DNA of 64,000 bases from Pseudocalidococcus azoricus BACA0444 (lineage in GTDB: Bacteria > Cyanobacteriota > Cyanobacteriia > Thermosynechococcales > Thermosynechococcaceae). Made by a program: the position numbers and the translations under genes. Below, one piece after another: positions 60,694 through 64,000 of this stretch. The stretch is taken from assembly GCF_031729055.1 (NCBI RefSeq), contig NZ_JAVMIP010000010.1, positions 1-64,000 on the forward strand. The letters run 5' to 3'. The notes under the pieces are model-generated. The model did no database searches. It was not told the DNA's origin and saw nothing but the letters and a program-made list of their open reading frames with translations. Numbering within the stretch: the stretch's first letter is position 1; each line of letters opens with the position of its first letter.

Positions 60694-61104
60694 CTAAATC
60701 GGGGGTGATTCTTGATGTTGGGCGGTAAAGATGGCTCGACGCAGGCCTTGGTTATTGAGTTTGTAGCTATACAGCCCCAGTTGTTTGGCCAAGGCAATTA
60801 GTTGTGATCGTTCCAGGCCCTCTAGTTCCAGCCAAGATAGATTGCCAAGGAGGGGCACTTCCGGGTTGAGGGCGGTTTCGAGTTCTTTTTTCAGATCATT
60901 CAGTTCAGTTTCTAAAGCATTCAGGCGTTGCAAGACAGTTGGACAAGTTGGGGTAGTGGGCTGGAAATACTCTTGAAGAATTTGTCGGAGGGCCTGGGCG
61001 GTGGAGGGAAGATGGTGCTGACGTTGCCATTGTTGAAGTTGGGCATAGAGGGCTGGATCAAGAGTAACCGTTACTTTTTGGGAAAAAGAGGATGCCGCAG
61101 CCAT
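60694..61104 (-). CDS. Ribbon-helix-helix-like protein with coiled coil
   Basis: A 136-residue protein. The N-terminal [20 protein letters not shown], then [18 protein letters not shown] is an RHH-type DNA-binding pattern, followed by a coiled-coil segment ([20 protein letters not shown]). The C-terminal part ([20 protein letters not shown], then [17 protein letters not shown]) could be a helical SAP-like unit. It lies 88 bases upstream of murA on the same strand. It could regulate transcription or be a nucleoid-associated protein; no family certain. Confidence 0.65.
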   Translation of the reverse strand: MAAASSFSQKVTVTLDPALYAQLQQWQRQHHLPSTAQALRQILQEYFQPTTPTCPTVLQRLNALETELNDLKKELETALNPEVPLLGNLSWLELEGLERSQLIALAKQLGLYSYKLNNQGLRRAIFTAQHQESPPI

Positions 61105-61304
61105 AGGTACGAGGATGTGAATGAGGACTCAAAAAAAACCGACAAACTAGATTAAGTCTGCCGGCTCGTTGTGTGTTCCCTGTTGATGACTCGGATAGTA
61201 CTGAGTCAATTCTGATTATGCCTGATTCCTTGGGGGTATTATTGTGATCCAAATCACTGATGCTTGGGAACTCCCCTGATCTGTGACTAAAATTAATTTT
61301 GACT

Positions 61305-62336
61305 ATGGAAGATGTTGATGGCTACCTGCTTAAATGTACCCAGGCCCCGGCAATCGGGCGCAGGCGTTTGCTGTTGCATATCAACGGCGTAACCAGTGAT
61401 CAAGATAGACAATATCGAGACCTAAAGCAACTGGCCCAATTAACTCAGGCCAACCCCCTCGATATGTACGGCATTCATAATCAGACCCATGGGTTTGAAG
61501 CCGATTTACTAGAAAGCTTATTGGGAAAAGCGGAACTCTATCGCTACTGGCCTGGGGAAATGACTCCCGAAGCAGCGCAGCGACTCCAGGCCTATGGGCA
61601 ATTACTCAATGCGCTTTGTGTGCAGGACTTAGCTCCAGATGCTGATATGGTAGGCATCGCGAAAACCCTATTACCAGGAAAACTAACCTTGCCCCTGAGT
61701 GAACAAAACCTATCGAGTTTGCAGGCTGTGTTGCAGTTGCCGTTTATTCAGAAAATGGGTTGGTTGGAGTTTGCCAATTATATTTACGGGACATTACCAC
61801 CGGGTGCACCGCGACCGACATTACGGTTAGCCTATGAGATTTTGCGGGGTATCCAGGCCGGTGCGGAAATTTTTATTGTCGCCCACAGTCAAGGGTTAAT
61901 TATTACGGCATTGGCTTGTCGGATGGTGGAGATAGTGCTGAAGGGTTCCCCCAAGTGGGCGGAAATGCTGCGGATTGTTGGCTATGGGCCGGTGATTTTA
62001 TGGGCGGATTTACCAGCAGTTTTACATCAACAAACGGTTTTGATTCAGCATCGCCAAGATCTGGTGGCCGAGTCCTTAAGTAATATGCGGCAAATGGGGG
62101 TGTGGAATAATGTCCAGGCCCAGCTACAAAATTTGTTGAATAATTCTGATGGCCTGTTTAAGGCGATGGAACGAGATAGCCATCATGCCGCTAGTAACTA
62201 TTTAGGGTTACAGGATAATTTGACTAGTCAACGGAGCAGCAAGTTAATTCAACTTTTACTCACGGAAAACTGGCAAACCAGTCCTTGGATTTCTGGTCTG
62301 GCGGGGAACCGGATTATTTTAGAAGCAGAGGTTTAA
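61305..62336 (+). CDS. Alpha/beta-hydrolase-like protein of unknown substrate
   Basis: A 343-residue protein. RLLLHINGVTSDQDRQYRDL near the N-terminus and FIVAHSQGLIITALA (nucleophile elbow GxSxG-like, AHSQG, about residues 195-200) suggest a lipase- or thioesterase-like alpha/beta hydrolase. A helical insertion lies between them. The catalytic acid and His are not certain; a late HH (SHHAASNYLG) is a candidate. ATG 61305 is preferred over TTG 61299. Its stop is followed after two bases by the GTG start of pepP, so the two are coupled. Confidence 0.6.
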   Translation: MEDVDGYLLKCTQAPAIGRRRLLLHINGVTSDQDRQYRDLKQLAQLTQANPLDMYGIHNQTHGFEADLLESLLGKAELYRYWPGEMTPEAAQRLQAYGQLLNALCVQDLAPDADMVGIAKTLLPGKLTLPLSEQNLSSLQAVLQLPFIQKMGWLEFANYIYGTLPPGAPRPTLRLAYEILRGIQAGAEIFIVAHSQGLIITALACRMVEIVLKGSPKWAEMLRIVGYGPVILWADLPAVLHQQTVLIQHRQDLVAESLSNMRQMGVWNNVQAQLQNLLNNSDGLFKAMERDSHHAASNYLGLQDNLTSQRSSKLIQLLLTENWQTSPWISGLAGNRIILEAEV

Positions 62337-62338
62337 GG

Positions 62339-63682
62339 GTGAATGATTTCCTAGCACGGCGACGGGGTCTGGCGAAAAACTGTTCACATCCGGTATTACT
62401 CTGGGCGGGGAGTCGGGTTAGTCGTAATTTTGCTGCCAATACTTATCCATTTCGAGCCAGTAGTCATTTTCTCTATTTCACTGGGTTGAACTTAGCCGAG
62501 ACCGTAATTTATCTCGAAGCTGGTAATTTAATTCTCTTTTGGGACGAACTACCGGAATCTGCTGCTCTTTGGCATGGCGATAGTCCAACCCGCGACCAAT
62601 TAGCCGATCAACTCCAGGCCCAGGCCAGTTATCCCCTTGCTAAACTTGCTCAATTCACTGCCAACGCCGCCACCATTCCCCTAGTTAACCCCCATGACCG
62701 TCAACACCAGGCCCAGATTTTGAACCGCCCCGTTGAATTTCCCCTAGTTGCTGAGGATTTGGCACTGGCCCAGGCTTTGATTGATCTACGCCTTACCCAG
62801 GATGCCGCCGCCCGATCCGAAATTTCCCAGGCCATTGCAGTCACGATCCGGGCCCAGCAAGCGGGGATGAAAATTACTCAAAATGCCAAAACCGAAGCTA
62901 AAGTCCGGGCCTGGATGGAACAAGTCGTTGCCGCCCATCAGTTTAATCTCGCCTACACCAGTATCGTCACCACCCAAGGCCAGGTTTTACATCAAGAACA
63001 TTCACCTCATACCCTCAAACCCGGCGATCTGCTGCTGGTAGATTTAGGAGCCGAAACTCCCGGCGGTTGGGCTGCGGACATCACTCGAACTTGGCCCGTT
63101 TCTGGGAAATTCAGTGCTACACAAAGAGAAATTTATGAAGTGGTCTTAGCCGCCCAAACCCAGGCCATTGCTGCCATTAAACCCGGCGTTGAATTTTGGG
63201 AGATTCATAGGATTGCCTTGCAAGTAATTACAGAAGGGCTATTCGGGTTAGGAATTCTTCAAGGTTCACTCAGGGATTTATTGGCATTGGAGATTGGGAC
63301 AACATTCTTTCCTCACGGAATTGGGCATTTACTTGGTCTGGATGTCCATGACATGGAGGATTTAGGGGATTTAGCGGGTTATGGGCCTGGTCGCAATCGT
63401 AGTCCCAAACCTGGATGGCGGTATTTACGGTTACATCGGCCGCTCCAAGAACATATGGTGGTGACAATTGAACCGGGCTTTTACCAAATTCCCCAACTCT
63501 TGAACCAGGCCCGGCTTGATCCCAACCTCGGCCAATGGATTAACTGGGTAGTCCTGACCAAATTTGCCGATGTCAAAGGAATTCGGATTGAGGATGATGT
63601 TTTAGTCACAGCGAATGGGGCTGAGGTGTTGAGTCAGGGCCTGGTCAAAAAAACCGATGATCTGGAATCTTTGTGGCTGTAA
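62339..63682 (+). CDS. pepP: Xaa-Pro aminopeptidase (aminopeptidase P)
   Basis: A 447-residue pita-bread metallopeptidase that removes N-terminal residues before proline. The five metal ligands are seen in order: VDLGAETPGGWAADITRTW (two Asp), HGIGHLLGLDVHDME (His), TIEPGFY (Glu) and RIEDDVLVT (Glu). The N-terminal creatinase-like domain is present (FLARRRGLAKNCSHPVLLWA). I use GTG 62339, two bases after the previous stop; the frame is open upstream to 62285 within the preceding gene. It is cytoplasmic. Confidence 0.9.
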   Translation: MNDFLARRRGLAKNCSHPVLLWAGSRVSRNFAANTYPFRASSHFLYFTGLNLAETVIYLEAGNLILFWDELPESAALWHGDSPTRDQLADQLQAQASYPLAKLAQFTANAATIPLVNPHDRQHQAQILNRPVEFPLVAEDLALAQALIDLRLTQDAAARSEISQAIAVTIRAQQAGMKITQNAKTEAKVRAWMEQVVAAHQFNLAYTSIVTTQGQVLHQEHSPHTLKPGDLLLVDLGAETPGGWAADITRTWPVSGKFSATQREIYEVVLAAQTQAIAAIKPGVEFWEIHRIALQVITEGLFGLGILQGSLRDLLALEIGTTFFPHGIGHLLGLDVHDMEDLGDLAGYGPGRNRSPKPGWRYLRLHRPLQEHMVVTIEPGFYQIPQLLNQARLDPNLGQWINWVVLTKFADVKGIRIEDDVLVTANGAEVLSQGLVKKTDDLESLWL

Positions 63683-63694
63683 ACCTGTTTGCAA

Positions 63695-63943
63695 TTAATC
63701 GGGGTTGCTTAACCAGGCCTGGAACTCAGAAATATCTTTCAACCCAAGCAAAGCCTCACTCAAGGCCTCTAATCTCTCAGTCGTTAATGACCGAACCTGA
63801 GCCGCAATTGCTGGATCAATTTGAATCCCTAACATCTTGCCAACTCCCTCCAGGCCAGCCTTAGGAAACCTACTCACTAATATAGTTTCGATCCCATCCA
63901 ACCATTGGTTGTAATCCGGGGCGGTGGTAATTGAACTCAACAA
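63695..63943 (-). pseudogene. DUF4351 C-terminal fragment (Rpn/PD-(D/E)XK-type protein) at the window edge
   Basis: The frame carries GIETILVSRFPKAGLEGVGK, IDPAIAAQVRSLTTERLEAL and LLGLKDISEFQAWLSNPD, the DUF4351 tail of Rpn-type nuclease proteins. No ATG opens it: the frame only has TTG near 63943 and meets a TGA at the very right edge (63998-64000). So it is either the frameshifted end of a gene that continues beyond the window or a remnant. A related shorter remnant is at 48087-48188. Confidence 0.55.
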
Positions 63944-64000
63944 TCTTGGGGTAGCAGGATCTGACTTTCTCTCTCTTTCCCCACGGGGGCCGCAAATTCA

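Noticed and set aside
60606-60797. Upstream extension of the murA frame
   Set aside because: Overlaps the preceding gene and lacks similarity to MurA, which begins at 60605.

Overview
The window comes from a cyanobacterium, probably unicellular. It holds the complete phycocyanin operon (cpcB-A-C-D-E-F plus three tandem cpcG genes), the chlorophyll cyclase acsF, the phylloquinone-pathway thioesterase, ndhL, the nitrogen-signalling pair pipX-pipY followed by sepF and proC, and a tRNA-Leu(UAA) gene split by a group I intron. The single cpcC with three tandem cpcG genes is the arrangement I associate with Thermosynechococcus-like lineages. That placement is an inference. The host sequence is peppered with the palindrome CCAGGCCTGG, which looks like a genome-wide iterated word.

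Layout. 0-3 kb: permease and ATPase of a Nat-type neutral amino acid ABC transporter; its likely binding protein lies apart at 23.1 kb. 3-10 kb: acsF, proB, the DHNA-CoA thioesterase and priA, with an unusual 480-bp direct duplication that surrounds a small secreted protein gene and carries a nonsense codon in the 5' end of priA. 10-16 kb: pipX, pipY, sepF, proC, a small overlapping pair (ADP-ribosyltransferase-like fold plus Cys-motif protein) and argS. 16-25 kb: a DUF3370 protein, a phosphoprotein-phosphatase-like enzyme, a large PAS/GAF/GGDEF/EAL protein, natB, an IS630 remnant and a DUF4327 protein. 25-31.4 kb: an RND efflux operon, then ndhL with a DUF3007 gene.

31.6-45.3 kb: a tRNA-Leu-associated genomic island. 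It has an integrase, AlpA regulator, primase-helicase, a candidate iteron array, an SF2 helicase, a SWIM protein, a Rad52-like annealing protein, then cargo (two glycine-zipper membrane proteins, one of them LRAT-type, and a HigBA toxin-antitoxin pair). Matching core repeats and AGGGGTAA arm repeats lie at both ends, 13.4 kb apart. Four island genes are broken by frameshifts (integrase, SF2 helicase, Rad52-like, LRAT protein), while the long host genes are mostly open, so the element appears to be decaying. Twenty-six bases beyond the right attachment repeat lies a cluster of TGTACATTAACAAATTA repeats that resembles the end of a CRISPR-associated Tn7-like (type V-K CAST) transposon. If so, two elements have successively used the same tRNA-Leu locus.

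45.4-64 kb: DUF362 and DUF1537 proteins, a MITE with a second copy 10 kb away, the cpc operon under a GntR-type gene, a CobW-type metallochaperone, tRNA-Met, DUF1995, an Hpt phosphotransfer protein, murA, an RHH-type protein, an alpha/beta-hydrolase-like protein, pepP and a DUF4351 remnant at the right edge. Function calls rest on remembered family motifs; no database search was possible.
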